Made by a program: the position numbers and the translations under genes. Below are positions 27,480 to 36,972 of a stretch of 64,000 bases of DNA, piece by piece. The DNA comes from Zunongwangia atlantica 22II14-10F7 (GTDB lineage Bacteria > Bacteroidota > Bacteroidia > Flavobacteriales > Flavobacteriaceae): assembly GCF_002094855.1 (NCBI RefSeq), contig NZ_ARYN01000003.1:1-64000 (forward strand). Reading direction: 5' to 3'. Under the pieces are notes generated by a model. The model was not told the DNA's origin. It saw only the letters and a program-made list of their open reading frames with translations, and did no database searches. How positions within the stretch are numbered: position 1 is the stretch's first letter; each line of letters starts with the position of its first letter.

Positions 27480-27576
27480 ACTACCTTGGGGTAAGCCCTC
27501 AAGGCATTCGTTGGAAACAAATTTTGATTTCGAGGCAAGCCTCGGGGTATTATACTCTTTGGCGGTGCCAATAAAG
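27477..27576 (+). repeat. 100-bp dispersed structured element, longest copy
   Basis: The left part can pair CCTTGGGG with CCCTCAAGG (27483-27503). The middle reads TTCGTTGGAAACAAATTTTGATTTCGAGG. The right part holds the palindrome GAGGCAAGCCTC and then GGGGTATTATACTCTTTGGCGGTGCCAATAAA. Only the right part is present at 7000-7039 and 23631-23677. It fills the space between the DUF5522 gene and hutU. Confidence 0.75.
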
Positions 27577-27604
27577 TTTAAACTATTCATCAAACCACAC
27601 AAAA

Positions 27605-29587
27605 ATGACGTTTAAGGAACAGCTATTACAGGGAATTCCCAACGAACTTCCAGAACCTAAACCACTGGATCCTGAAGTCAACCACGCACCAAAACGCAAA
27701 GCAATTTTAAATCCTGAAGAACAAAAACTGGCTTTGCAAAATGCGCTCAGGTATTTTAAACCTGAACATCACAAAACACTTTTACCAGAATTTAAGCAGG
27801 AATTAGAAGATTTTGGTCGCATTTACATGTATCGCTTTAAACCCGATTATAAAATGTATGCGCGACCAATCGAAGAATATCCAGGAAAAAGCACACAGGC
27901 AAAAGCTATTATGCTTATGATCCAAAATAATCTGGATCATGATGTTGCGCAGCATCCAGACGAGTTAATCACTTATGGCGGTAATGGTGCGGTTTTCCAG
28001 AACTGGGCGCAGTATCTTTTAACGATGCAATACCTAGCGACGATGGAAGAAGATCAGACACTGGCGATGTACTCTGGCCACCCAATGGGTTTATTCCCAA
28101 GCAACGAAAATGCACCGCGAGTGGTAGTGACAAACGGAATGATGATCCCGAATTATTCACAACCTGATGATTGGGAAAAATTCAATGCGCTTGGTGTAAC
28201 GCAATACGGGCAAATGACGGCGGGAAGTTATATGTATATTGGCCCACAGGGAATTGTTCACGGTACCACGATCACCGTTTTAAATGCGGGAAGGAAAATT
28301 GCTAAAAACAACGAAGATCTCTCCGGAAAACTTTTTGTAACCTCGGGACTTGGCGGAATGAGCGGTGCGCAACCCAAAGCCGGGAACATTGCCGGATGCA
28401 TTACGGTTTGTGCCGAAGTAAATGAAAAAGCAATTAAAACCAGGCACAGCCAGGGCTGGGTGGACGAAGTAATTGCTGATATTCGGCTTTTAGCTGAGCG
28501 TATTTTAAAAGCAAAGCAGGATAAAGAAGTGATTTCGATCGCTTACCACGGTAATATTGTAGAGATTTGGGAGTATTTTGCTGAAAATGATATTTATATC
28601 GATCTGGGAAGCGACCAAACCTCCTTACATAATCCTTGGGCTGGCGGCTATTACCCGGTTACACTGTCTTTTGAAGATGCTAAAGAAATGATGGCGAATG
28701 ATCCTGAGCAATTTAAAGCTGAAGTTCAGGAAAGTCTAAGACGACAAACTACCGCAATTAATAAACACACCGAAAAAGGCACTTATTTTTTTGACTACGG
28801 AAATGCGTTCTTATTGGAAGCCTCACGCGCAGGAGCAAATATTCTAGCTGAAAATGGCGATTTTCGGTATCCGAGTTATGTTCAGGATATCATGGGGCCA
28901 ATGTGTTTTGATTATGGCTTTGGACCATTTAGATGGGTTTGCGCCAGTGGAAAAGAAGAAGACTTAACCAAAACCGATAAAATTGCCACTGAAGTTCTAG
29001 AACGACTGAAAAAGGATTCCCCTGCGGAAATCACTCAGCAAATGGAAGATAATATTCGCTGGATAAAAGGAGCTCAGGAAAACAAACTCGTGGTAGGTTC
29101 TAAAGCCAGAATATTATATGCCGATGCTTTAGGCCGAATCGAAATCGCAAAAGCTTTTAATAAAGCTATCGAGAATGGTGAAATTGGAATGGTTATTTTA
29201 GGTAGAGATCATCACGATGTTTCTGGAACCGATTCTCCTTACCGTGAAACCTCTAACATTTATGATGGTTCAAGCTTTACCGCAGATATGGCGATTCAAA
29301 ATGTAATTGGCGATAGTTTTCGAGGTGCTACCTGGGTAAGCATTCACAATGGCGGCGGCGTTGGCTGGGGCGAAGTAATTAACGGTGGTTTCGGCATGAT
29401 TCTTGAAGGTAATAAACAGTCTGAGAAGCGATTAGAATCTATGCTTTTTTGGGACGTAAATAATGGAATAGCCAGAAGATCCTGGGCGAGGAATAAAGGA
29501 GCAGTTTTCGCTGCTACTCGAGCTATGCAAATGGAACCTAAGCTAAAAGTTACACTCCCAAATATGGTAGATGATTCCCTTTTTTGA
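27605..29587 (+). CDS. hutU: Urocanate hydratase (long Bacteroidota form)
   Basis: Urocanase adds water to urocanate to give imidazolonepropionate, step two of histidine degradation, using NAD+ as an electrophile. The 660-residue protein is about 100 residues longer than the Pseudomonas/Bacillus type but keeps the core. Key parts are GGNGAVFQNWAQY, YSGHPMGLFPS, GSYMYIGPQGIVHGTT, the NAD-binding SGLGGMSGAQPKA and FGPFRWVC with the active-site C446. It ends SIHNGGGVGWGEVINGGFGM. No other hut genes are in the window. ATG 27605 is the first start after the repeat. A lipoprotein gene follows after 31 bases. Confidence 0.95.
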   Translation: MTFKEQLLQGIPNELPEPKPLDPEVNHAPKRKAILNPEEQKLALQNALRYFKPEHHKTLLPEFKQELEDFGRIYMYRFKPDYKMYARPIEEYPGKSTQAKAIMLMIQNNLDHDVAQHPDELITYGGNGAVFQNWAQYLLTMQYLATMEEDQTLAMYSGHPMGLFPSNENAPRVVVTNGMMIPNYSQPDDWEKFNALGVTQYGQMTAGSYMYIGPQGIVHGTTITVLNAGRKIAKNNEDLSGKLFVTSGLGGMSGAQPKAGNIAGCITVCAEVNEKAIKTRHSQGWVDEVIADIRLLAERILKAKQDKEVISIAYHGNIVEIWEYFAENDIYIDLGSDQTSLHNPWAGGYYPVTLSFEDAKEMMANDPEQFKAEVQESLRRQTTAINKHTEKGTYFFDYGNAFLLEASRAGANILAENGDFRYPSYVQDIMGPMCFDYGFGPFRWVCASGKEEDLTKTDKIATEVLERLKKDSPAEITQQMEDNIRWIKGAQENKLVVGSKARILYADALGRIEIAKAFNKAIENGEIGMVILGRDHHDVSGTDSPYRETSNIYDGSSFTADMAIQNVIGDSFRGATWVSIHNGGGVGWGEVINGGFGMILEGNKQSEKRLESMLFWDVNNGIARRSWARNKGAVFAATRAMQMEPKLKVTLPNMVDDSLF

Positions 29588-29618
29588 TATCTTTATTAAC
29601 CATAAAAATATAACACCT

Positions 29619-30158
29619 ATGAAAGTTCTAAAATTTACTCCTGTGTTGCTACTACTAGCAATTTTTGTGACTTCATGTAGCACCGTAAGAGTAGCTTCAG
29701 ATTACGATCACGAAGCTAATTTTAATTCTTATAGTTCTTTTGCATTCTTTAAACCTGGAATCGATAAAGCTGAAATTTCAGACCTTGACAAAAAGCGTAT
29801 CATGAGAGCTATCGAAGGTACCATGTCTCAAAAAGGATTTGATAAATCGCAAAGCCCAGATTTACTGGTTAGCATATTCACTAAAACTCATGAGAACATT
29901 AATATCTACCAAAATAATCCAGGTTGGGGTTATGGATGGGGATGGTCTCCCTGGTATTGGAATACAGGATTTAACACAGTAAACAGAACTAGCGACGGTA
30001 CTTTATATATCGATCTTATCGATGCCAACACAAAAGAATTAGTATGGCAAGGAATGGGAACTGCTGCTCTTGCCGAGCGAGTAAGTAAAAAACAAGAAAG
30101 AATTGATGAGATCGTTTCTAAAATTTTCGAAAAATATCCTCCGGGATCAGAAAAATAA
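29619..30158 (+). CDS. DUF4136 domain lipoprotein
   Basis: A 179-residue lipoprotein of unknown function. Residues 1-20 are a lipoprotein signal with C20 (FVTSCST). The DUF4136 domain follows: VRVASDYDHEANFNSYSSFAFF, DLDKKRIMRAIEGTMSQKGF, then a Gly/Trp-rich patch (NPGWGYGWGWSPWYWN, about 107-122) and LYIDLIDANTKELVWQG. ATG 29619 is chosen because the longer frame from 29571 overlaps the end of hutU and would hide the signal. It is 31 bases after hutU and ends in a strong terminator. Outer-membrane or periplasmic lipoprotein is the safest call. Confidence 0.88.
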   Translation: MKVLKFTPVLLLLAIFVTSCSTVRVASDYDHEANFNSYSSFAFFKPGIDKAEISDLDKKRIMRAIEGTMSQKGFDKSQSPDLLVSIFTKTHENINIYQNNPGWGYGWGWSPWYWNTGFNTVNRTSDGTLYIDLIDANTKELVWQGMGTAALAERVSKKQERIDEIVSKIFEKYPPGSEK

Positions 30159-30192
30159 GACCTATAGATCTTTAATTTTTTAAGATCACAAT

Positions 30193-30222
30193 AAAAAAGC
30201 CTCTCGATTGAGAGGCTTTTTT
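30193..30222 (+). terminator. Rho-independent terminator after the DUF4136 gene
   Basis: GCCTCTC (30199-30205) pairs with GAGAGGC (30210-30216) around a 4-base loop, with A6 before and T6 after. Confidence 0.92.
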
Positions 30223-30297
30223 ATTAGCATATTTCCTACAAGTAGATTGCTTTTTTATAAATTTCGTATATTTATTAGCTAAATACGGGATAAATTT

Positions 30298-32058
30298 ATG
30301 CTTAATTCAATTGAGTCTAACGAAATACTAAATCGCTTACCGGCACATCTTCAGCAGTATATTAAACCGCAAAACTACGAAGATTACACGCCTATCAATC
30401 AGGCGGTGTGGCGTTATGTGATGCGTAAAAATGTTGAATATTTAAGCAAAGTTGCACATAGATCTTATCTAGACGGACTCAAACAAACGGGAATTTCTAT
30501 AGAACATATCCCGAATATGTACGGAATGAACCGCATTTTAAAAGCTATTGGCTGGGCGGCTGTTGCGGTAGACGGTTTTATTCCGCCGGCTGCTTTTATG
30601 GAATTTCAGGCCTATAATGTTTTAGTGATTGCCAGCGATATTAGACAGCTAGAAAATATCGAATACACTCCTGCTCCAGATATTATTCACGAAGGTGCCG
30701 GCCACGCCCCAATTATCGCAAATCCTGAATATGCTGAATATCTGCGACGATTTGGAGAAATTGGCTGTAAAGCGATATCCAGTTCTCATGATTACGAAGT
30801 GTATGAAGCTATTAGAAAACTTTCAATATTAAAAGAAGCTGAAGGCACTCCGCCTGAAGAAATTTCTAAAATTGAAAAACTTGTTGAGGAACTTCAGCAA
30901 AAAGAAGTGATACCAAGCGAGATGTCCTTTATTAGAAATTTACACTGGTGGACGGTAGAATATGGTTTAATTGGTACTCCGGAAGATCCTAAGATCTATG
31001 GTGCCGGATTATTATCCTCGATTGGAGAAAGTAAATCCTGCTTGACCGATAAGGTAAAAAAGATACCTTACTCGATCGAAGCTATGCACCAGGAATTTGA
31101 TATTACCAAACCGCAACCTCAGCTTTACGTAACTCCAGATTTTGCACATCTAAGTTTGGTTTTAGAGGAATTTGCCAATAAGATGGCACTGAGAAAAGGC
31201 GGTTTAAGCGGAATTAAAAAACTTATCGATTCTAAAGGATTAGGGACGATCGAATTTAGTACCGGTTTACAGGTTTCTGGGAATTTTGAGAATGTGATCG
31301 AGTTTGAAGGAAAACCTATTTATATTCAAACAAAAGGAAAAACAGCTTTGGCTTACCGGGAGAAAGAACTGGTTGGTCACGGCACAAAATCGCATACCGA
31401 AGGTTTTGGATCGCCCATCGGAAAATTAAAAGGTATCAATTTAGCGATCGAAGATATGAGTCCGCGTGATCTAAAAGCCTACAATATTTACGAAGCCGAA
31501 AATGTTAGCTTAGAGTTTGAAGGTGGCATTACGGTAAACGGAGAAATTATTACCGGAACACGAAATCTTCAGGGGAAAATTACACTTATCAGTTTTAAAA
31601 ACTGCAGCGTTAAATATTTTGACCAGATTTTATTTAAACCCGAATGGGGACAATACGATATGGCTGTAGGTAAAGAAATAGTTTCGGCATTTGCCGGGCC
31701 GGCCGATCATCATTCGTTCGATTTAATTACTCATAAAACAAGCTCGACCACTATAAAATCTGATAAAACTGTGAAGCGTACAGAACTTGAAGATCTATAT
31801 GAAGCAGTCCGAAATTTTAGAGAAGGGAAAAACACAAAATACAGCCTTCAGGCAGTTTTTGATATTCTGAAAAAAGATCATCAAGAAGATTGGTTATTAA
31901 CTACTGAGATTTATGAACTGGCTTTAGAACACGACCCGAAATTGGCCAAAATCACCAAAGATTATTTAGAAAAACTTCAGCAAAAAAGATCGAATATCGC
32001 TCATCTTATTGAAGACGGAATTTCTATGGCAGAAACAAAACTGGTTAGCGAAAAATAA
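30298..32058 (+). CDS. Aromatic amino acid hydroxylase (phenylalanine 4-hydroxylase family), long form
   Basis: A pterin-dependent, non-haem iron monooxygenase that most likely converts phenylalanine to tyrosine. The N-terminal 330 residues hold the catalytic domain: iron ligands H131 and H136 in HEGAGHAPII and E221 in WWTVEYGLIG, plus GIPPAAF-like GFIPPAAFMEF. The remaining 250 or so residues are unusual. The standard bacterial enzyme has about 260-300 residues in total; here a beta-rich extension (340-470) and a helical end (480-586) follow. Long versions occur in Bacteroidota. ATG 30298 follows a terminator, so it has its own promoter. Substrate preference cannot be read from sequence. Confidence 0.9.
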   Translation: MLNSIESNEILNRLPAHLQQYIKPQNYEDYTPINQAVWRYVMRKNVEYLSKVAHRSYLDGLKQTGISIEHIPNMYGMNRILKAIGWAAVAVDGFIPPAAFMEFQAYNVLVIASDIRQLENIEYTPAPDIIHEGAGHAPIIANPEYAEYLRRFGEIGCKAISSSHDYEVYEAIRKLSILKEAEGTPPEEISKIEKLVEELQQKEVIPSEMSFIRNLHWWTVEYGLIGTPEDPKIYGAGLLSSIGESKSCLTDKVKKIPYSIEAMHQEFDITKPQPQLYVTPDFAHLSLVLEEFANKMALRKGGLSGIKKLIDSKGLGTIEFSTGLQVSGNFENVIEFEGKPIYIQTKGKTALAYREKELVGHGTKSHTEGFGSPIGKLKGINLAIEDMSPRDLKAYNIYEAENVSLEFEGGITVNGEIITGTRNLQGKITLISFKNCSVKYFDQILFKPEWGQYDMAVGKEIVSAFAGPADHHSFDLITHKTSSTTIKSDKTVKRTELEDLYEAVRNFREGKNTKYSLQAVFDILKKDHQEDWLLTTEIYELALEHDPKLAKITKDYLEKLQQKRSNIAHLIEDGISMAETKLVSEK

Positions 32059-32109
32059 AATTTTAAAATAGAACTCTTATTATTAAATACTTATGACGAT
32101 TTTGGTTTT

Positions 32110-32214
32110 GTCATTCCGGACTTGATCCGGAATCTCATACATATCTAAAAACACCATTTTGAGGATGAGACCCTGAATCAAGCCCGCCAGCCGGACGGGC
32201 AGGTTCAGGGTGAC
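32110..32214. repeat. Pair of REP-like palindromes
   Basis: The first has ATTCCGG (32113-32119) and CCGGAAT (32127-32133), then CTCAT. The second has ACCCTGAA (32170-32177) and TTCAGGGT (32204-32211) around an inner GCCCG/CGGGC stem (32182-32200). They lie head to head as a BIME-like pair in the 238-base gap between convergent genes. Related single copies are at 18921 and 23340. Confidence 0.85.
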
Positions 32215-32296
32215 TTCACTGCTTTTGATTCATTACTAATGCACAAAATGAATACTAATTATTTGAAATAAAAGAATCAAAAACCGCTATGAAAGA

Positions 32297-32911
32297 CTAC
32301 AGTTTAATATCGCTAAAATCGTTCTGAGAATTTACCGGCATGTCGTTATATTCTAAGGTCCAGCCCATACTATTAGTAAGAATATAGATTTTAGAAAGTT
32401 CGCTAATTAAGCGATTTTGAGCATTAGATTTTATCGTTGATGCTTCTACTTTTTTCTTTATCGAAGCTGTCACTTTCTTTTTAATCGTATTATAATCTGA
32501 AGCTTCAAATTGATTTAGATAATCTTGCGTAACATCATAGTATTGAATGTCCGGATAAATATTTAATTCTTCCTTGGGGATACTTTTTATGATCACGCGC
32601 TTATTTTCTTCATCAATTTCGGTTTCTAATTCACTAAGATCATAACTAACGGTTACTTTCGCGTTAACCACGATCAGTGCTTTTTTTCTTGCTGAAAAAA
32701 CATCTAAATAAAACTTTTTAGAATCTTTATACGACCAAACCTGGGAAAAATTACCTTCAGTAACCACCAATTTGCCCACATTTTTAATTTGCTCCTGGAT
32801 AAGTTGTGAATTTTGCTCTAACTGTTCACGCTCACTTTGGCGATTTTCGCAATACCGAACTCCGAATACAATCAATAAAACCACAGCAGCACCCAGCAGG
32901 AACCTTTTCAT
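32297..32911 (-). CDS. DUF4230 domain protein
   Basis: A 204-residue protein with an N-terminal membrane anchor (about 1-19, FLLGAAVVLLIVFGVRYC), a short coiled-coil-like Gln/Glu stretch (24-45) and a DUF4230 domain (about 50-190). The domain shows VGKLVVTEGNFSQVWSY, KALIVVNAKVTVSYDLS and KSIPKEELNIYPDIQYYDV. The body should face the periplasm. Function is unknown; related proteins are widespread in Bacteroidota and Firmicutes. ATG 32911. A terminator for the upstream gene ends about 58 bases before the start, so it has its own promoter in the AT-rich stretch between. Confidence 0.85.
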   Translation of the reverse strand: MKRFLLGAAVVLLIVFGVRYCENRQSEREQLEQNSQLIQEQIKNVGKLVVTEGNFSQVWSYKDSKKFYLDVFSARKKALIVVNAKVTVSYDLSELETEIDEENKRVIIKSIPKEELNIYPDIQYYDVTQDYLNQFEASDYNTIKKKVTASIKKKVEASTIKSNAQNRLISELSKIYILTNSMGWTLEYNDMPVNSQNDFSDIKL

Positions 32912-32968
32912 TTTGTAAAGATTAAAGTTGAATTTAAAGATAAGGATTTAAAAATAGGAAAGTGTTAT

Positions 32969-33002
32969 AAAAAACTTATGGACGGCCCCACCCGTCCATA
33001 AG
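32969..33002 (-). terminator. Strong minus-strand terminator upstream of the DUF4230 gene
   Basis: CTTATGGACGG and CCGTCCATAAG form a perfect 11-bp stem with a 6-base loop. On the minus strand a T6 run (A6 at 32969-32974) follows. It lies about 200 bases after the GSCFA gene stop. Confidence 0.85.
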
Positions 33003-33009
33003 ATTAAAA

Positions 33010-33042
33010 TTTCTAAAATCTACCCCAAACAAATTTTAGAAA
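33010..33042. other. Perfect inverted repeat in the GSCFA-DUF4230 gap
   Basis: TTTCTAAAAT (33010-33019) pairs with ATTTTAGAAA (33033-33042) around 13 bases. It sits beside the terminator at 32969-33002 in a 289-base gap that shows no gene. It may be a second RNA hairpin or an operator. Confidence 0.6.
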
Positions 33043-33200
33043 AGAAAGTTTAATTAATCATTGTATTCATAAGGCGAATACTTCAATCAATAAATTAGAA
33101 TTAATTTACAGTGTGAATTTACGATTATTTTACAATATTCAAAATAAATATTACACTTTTTTAATAGTACTCAACATTTCAGGCTTTTAAAATGACAAAT

Positions 33201-34163
33201 TCAAAATTTAATTGAAGGATTTTTGCGCTGTATATTTTCCATTTTAAGGCTTAGTTTATCAAGAAATTCGCGGTGTTTCGGGCTATCTTCATTAAAAGGA
33301 CGATGCTCTAAACCTTTTTGGATCGTACTTACTTCTTTCATGACAGAAAAAATTTCAGGATCGATCCAACTATCTTTAAATTTCTCCCAGATATAATCTA
33401 TTGCCACTTCAGAAAGATGAATCATGTCTTTTCCGTAAAAGCGATAATCTCGTAGCTCGTCTATCACTATTTCGTAGCTTGGAAAATATGCTGTTTTTTT
33501 ATCGAATTTCAGCTTTACTTCTTTTCGAAATTCGTGCAAGGCACTAATAAGATTGGCCTTACTTAATTGATTTTCTACAAAACCGTCTTTTAAATGTCGC
33601 ACCGGTGAAATGGTAAAGATGATCTTACAATTATTATTAAGCTTCCAGATGATATTGGAGATTTCAGCGATACTTTTTTTTATTTCTTCCGAAGAGAAAA
33701 TCTTTTTAGTAAAATTAGATTGCGCAACTTTATGGCAATTGGCAACTAAACGCTCATCCTGATTTAAAACATAGCCCCAAGCCGTCCCAAAGGTGATAAT
33801 TACATGAGAACTTTGTTGTAAGAAAGACCGAGTGGTTTCCAGCGAATTATTTAACCTATTAATCATTAAAGATCGATCTGGATGACTCATTTGAGAATGC
33901 ACATCGAAGCAGGAATACAGATCATTTAGCTGAAAAATATCACGCTCTGAATACACGTAATTTTCATCGATTCTTCGGAATAAATTACGCAAAGCGACAG
34001 GATGAAAAATAATTCCGAATGGGTTTTGTAGCGCATTAAACTTAAAATACTGAAGTTTATCGCCTATATTTTCTACAAAACAAGAACCAAATAATGCAAT
34101 ATTAGCATTGTAATCGATCTTTGGGGATTGATTTCTAACCGGGACAATTGTTCTGAAATCCAT
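33201..34163 (-). CDS. GSCFA domain protein
   Basis: A 320-residue cytoplasmic protein named after the G-S-C-F motif, here G26-S27-C28-F29 in IALFGSCFVENIGDKL. The fold is related to SGNH/GDSL esterases, and the family often sits with peptidoglycan or polysaccharide genes, but its reaction is not established. Other conserved parts are NPFGIIFHPVAL, VITFGTAWGYV, TISPVRHLKDG and the late YGKDMIHLSEVAIDYIWEKF, which could carry the Asp/His pair. ATG 34163 gives the standard MDFRT start; the frame continues 11 codons upstream without family sequence. It lies 90 bases after alaS on the same strand and is probably co-transcribed. Confidence 0.88.
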   Translation of the reverse strand: MDFRTIVPVRNQSPKIDYNANIALFGSCFVENIGDKLQYFKFNALQNPFGIIFHPVALRNLFRRIDENYVYSERDIFQLNDLYSCFDVHSQMSHPDRSLMINRLNNSLETTRSFLQQSSHVIITFGTAWGYVLNQDERLVANCHKVAQSNFTKKIFSSEEIKKSIAEISNIIWKLNNNCKIIFTISPVRHLKDGFVENQLSKANLISALHEFRKEVKLKFDKKTAYFPSYEIVIDELRDYRFYGKDMIHLSEVAIDYIWEKFKDSWIDPEIFSVMKEVSTIQKGLEHRPFNEDSPKHREFLDKLSLKMENIQRKNPSIKF

Positions 34164-34253
34164 AACAATAAAATAATAAAGGCGTATAGAGATCATTCTT
34201 CCATACGCCTATCCTTTTCATAAAAGAAAGATACTAAATTTCTTAGAATCTTG

Positions 34254-36863
34254 TTATTCGATATATTTTTTAGCTTCAGCTAAAGCCTCTGAAATTCCAG
34301 CCGGATTTTTACCACCTGCTGTAGCAAAAAATGGCTGGCCACCGCCACCTCCCTGGATATATTTGCCCAGCTCGCGAACAATGGTTCCAGCATTTAGATC
34401 TTTAGTTCCCACCAAATCTTTAGAAATATAGCAAGAAAGTAAAGCTTTGCCTTTTTGCTCGGTTCCAAAAAGAAGGAATAAATTATCGATCTCTCCTCCT
34501 AATTGAAAAGCAAGATCTTTAATTCCGCCGGCATCAAGATCTACTTCTTTAGCTAAAAATTGAATTCCGTTAATTTCCTGAATCTCATTTTTAATCTCAG
34601 ATTTTAGGTTTTTAGCCTTATCTTTTAGTAAAGTTTCTACCTGCTTTTTAAGCTCGGCATTCTCGTCCTGCAATCCAGAAATAGCTTTCACAGGATCTTT
34701 AGCATTTTTAAGCAAGCCCTGCACCTCTTCTAAAAGTTCGGTTTGCTTTGTAAAATATTCTTTTACCGCATCGCCGGTAATTGCTTCGATCCTACGAATT
34801 CCTGAAGCTACAGCACTTTCCCCGGTAATCTTAAAATACCAGATATCTGCCGTATTTTTTACGTGCGTACCACCACAAAGCTCCATTGATTTCCCAAAAC
34901 GAATCGCACGTACGCTATCACCATATTTTTCACCAAAAAGTGCAATTGCACCCTGATCTAAGGCTTCCTGGTGTGCTATATTTCTTTGCTCTTCTAATTC
35001 TAAACTTTCCTTAATCCTATCATTTACAAACTCTTCTACCTGTTCTATTTCTTCTGAAGAAAGCTTGCTAAAATGACTAAAATCGAATCGCATATAATTT
35101 GGCTGCACCATAGAACCTTTTTGCTCTACGTGCGTTCCAAGAATTTGGCGCAATGCCTGGTGAAGTAAATGCGTAGCCGTATGATTTGCCGCAGTTTTTG
35201 CTCTTGCTGAAGCATCTACAACAGCGGTAAATTCTGCTGAAATATCCTGTGGTAACTTCTTTGCAAAATGAATGATCTGGTTACTTTCTTTTTTAGTATC
35301 GATAATACTAATTTTCTCATCTCCAGCTTTCAAATACCCTTTATCACCAACCTGGCCACCACCTTCTGGATAAAAAGGAGTTTTAGTTAGCACAATCTGG
35401 TAAAGTGTTCCCTGTTTCTTGGTTTCAACTTTACGATATTTGGCGATTTTAACCTGAGTTTCTAATTGATCGTAACCTACAAAAGCATTTTCTTCAACAT
35501 CAGTGATCTCTTCCCAATCTCCAGAGGTTACTTGCGTTGCTGCTCTAGAACGTTCTTTTTGCTTTTTAAGTTCTGCTTCAAATTCAGCAATATTAAGACT
35601 AAAGCCCTTTTCTTTTAAAATAAGTGCAGTAAGATCTATAGGAAATCCAAAAGTGTCGTATAATTCAAATGCTTTTACCCCAGAGATCTCTTTATCTTTA
35701 GATTCGGTTACAATATTTTCCAACATTACCAATCCCTGCTCTAAAGTTCGAAGAAACGAAAGTTCTTCTTCCTTAATAACATTTTCGATAAGTTGTTGTT
35801 GCTTTACCAATTCTGGGAAAGCATCTCCCATTTGGTTTTTTAGTCTTTCAACTAATTTATAAATAAAAGCTTCTTTAGTATCTAAAAAAGTAAAACCATA
35901 ACGAATGGCACGACGTAAAATTCTACGAATTACATAACCCGCACCACTGTTGCTTGGCAGCTGCCCATCTGCAATACTAAATGCAACCGCACGAACGTGA
36001 TCTGCTATTACACGAATAGCAATGTTTGTTTCCTCTGATTTACCGTAAGTTGAATTTGTAATTTTTTCGATCTCGGCGATAAGCGGTGTAAAAACATCGG
36101 TATCGTAATTAGACTGCTTGCCTTGCATTACCATACACAAGCGCTCGAAGCCCATCCCGGTATCGATATGTTTTGCTGGAAGTTCTTCTAAAGAACCATC
36201 TGCTTTACGATTAAATTGCATAAAAACCAGGTTCCATATTTCAACCACCTGTGGATGATCTGCATTTACAAGTTCTTTACCCGATTTTTTAGTTTTTTCT
36301 TCAGCTGAACGAATATCTACATGAATTTCTGAACAAGGCCCGCAAGGTCCCTGGTCTCCCATTTCCCAAAAGTTATCCTTTTTATTTCCGTAGATAATTC
36401 GGTCTTCAGGAACAATCTTTTTCCAGATTTCCAAAGCTTCAGTATCTAAACCTACACCATCTTCTTTGCTACCTTCAAAAACCGAAACATATAAACTCTC
36501 TTTATCAATCTTAAAAACTTCGGTTAATAATTCCCAGGACCAGCTTATGGCTTCTTCTTTAAAATAGTCTCCAAAACTCCAATTCCCCAACATCTCGAAC
36601 ATGGTGTGGTGATAAGTATCGTGACCAACTTCTTCAAGATCGTTATGCTTACCACTTACGCGAAGACATTTTTGTGAATCCGTTACCCTGGTATTTTTTG
36701 GTACAGAATTCCCTAGAAAAAACTCTTTAAACTGCACCATCCCGGCATTGGTAAACATCAGGCTTGGATCGTCTTTAAGCACCATAGGCGCTGAAGGCAC
36801 AATGCTATGTGATTTTGCTTTAAAAAATTCTAAAAAACTTTTACGAATTTCCTGAGATTTCAT
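34254..36863 (-). CDS. alaS: Alanine--tRNA ligase
   Basis: AlaRS charges tRNA-Ala. The 869-residue protein has the class II catalytic domain at the N-terminus ([32 protein letters not shown], with ERLCMVMQG further in). The tRNA-recognition domain is followed by the editing domain, whose zinc ligands H561 and H565 (HTATH) and C663 and H667 (CGGTH) are present. The C-terminal coiled-coil C-Ala part ends with [24 protein letters not shown] 36863. A TATTTTTG promoter box (36972-36979) and a long palindrome (36929-36972) lie in the divergent space before the M23 operon, with a possible link to autoregulation. Confidence 0.97.
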   Translation of the reverse strand: MKSQEIRKSFLEFFKAKSHSIVPSAPMVLKDDPSLMFTNAGMVQFKEFFLGNSVPKNTRVTDSQKCLRVSGKHNDLEEVGHDTYHHTMFEMLGNWSFGDYFKEEAISWSWELLTEVFKIDKESLYVSVFEGSKEDGVGLDTEALEIWKKIVPEDRIIYGNKKDNFWEMGDQGPCGPCSEIHVDIRSAEEKTKKSGKELVNADHPQVVEIWNLVFMQFNRKADGSLEELPAKHIDTGMGFERLCMVMQGKQSNYDTDVFTPLIAEIEKITNSTYGKSEETNIAIRVIADHVRAVAFSIADGQLPSNSGAGYVIRRILRRAIRYGFTFLDTKEAFIYKLVERLKNQMGDAFPELVKQQQLIENVIKEEELSFLRTLEQGLVMLENIVTESKDKEISGVKAFELYDTFGFPIDLTALILKEKGFSLNIAEFEAELKKQKERSRAATQVTSGDWEEITDVEENAFVGYDQLETQVKIAKYRKVETKKQGTLYQIVLTKTPFYPEGGGQVGDKGYLKAGDEKISIIDTKKESNQIIHFAKKLPQDISAEFTAVVDASARAKTAANHTATHLLHQALRQILGTHVEQKGSMVQPNYMRFDFSHFSKLSSEEIEQVEEFVNDRIKESLELEEQRNIAHQEALDQGAIALFGEKYGDSVRAIRFGKSMELCGGTHVKNTADIWYFKITGESAVASGIRRIEAITGDAVKEYFTKQTELLEEVQGLLKNAKDPVKAISGLQDENAELKKQVETLLKDKAKNLKSEIKNEIQEINGIQFLAKEVDLDAGGIKDLAFQLGGEIDNLFLLFGTEQKGKALLSCYISKDLVGTKDLNAGTIVRELGKYIQGGGGGQPFFATAGGKNPAGISEALAEAKKYIE

Positions 36864-36917
36864 GTACTATATTTTCTTGTAAATATTATTAAATTATGCA
36901 GGCTATAAAACAATTGC

Positions 36918-36925
36918 TATCTTTG
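36918..36925 (+). promoter_or_regulatory. Candidate -7 box of the M23-LemA-TPM operon
   Basis: TATCTTTG fits TAnnTTTG. Transcription would start near 36932, at the left arm of the palindrome, giving a leader of about 60 bases with a hairpin. Confidence 0.4.
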
Positions 36926-36928
36926 TTC

Positions 36929-36972
36929 GTTACCGTATAAACTTGCACGCTTTTTGTGCACTTTACGGCAAC
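36929..36972. promoter_or_regulatory. Long interrupted palindrome between alaS and the M23 operon
   Basis: Outer arms GTTaCCGTA (36929-36937) and TACGGcAAC (36964-36972) plus inner arms TGCAC (36944-36948) and GTGCA (36956-36960). The right end touches the alaS -7 box. It could be an operator or a leader hairpin shared by both transcripts. Confidence 0.6.
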
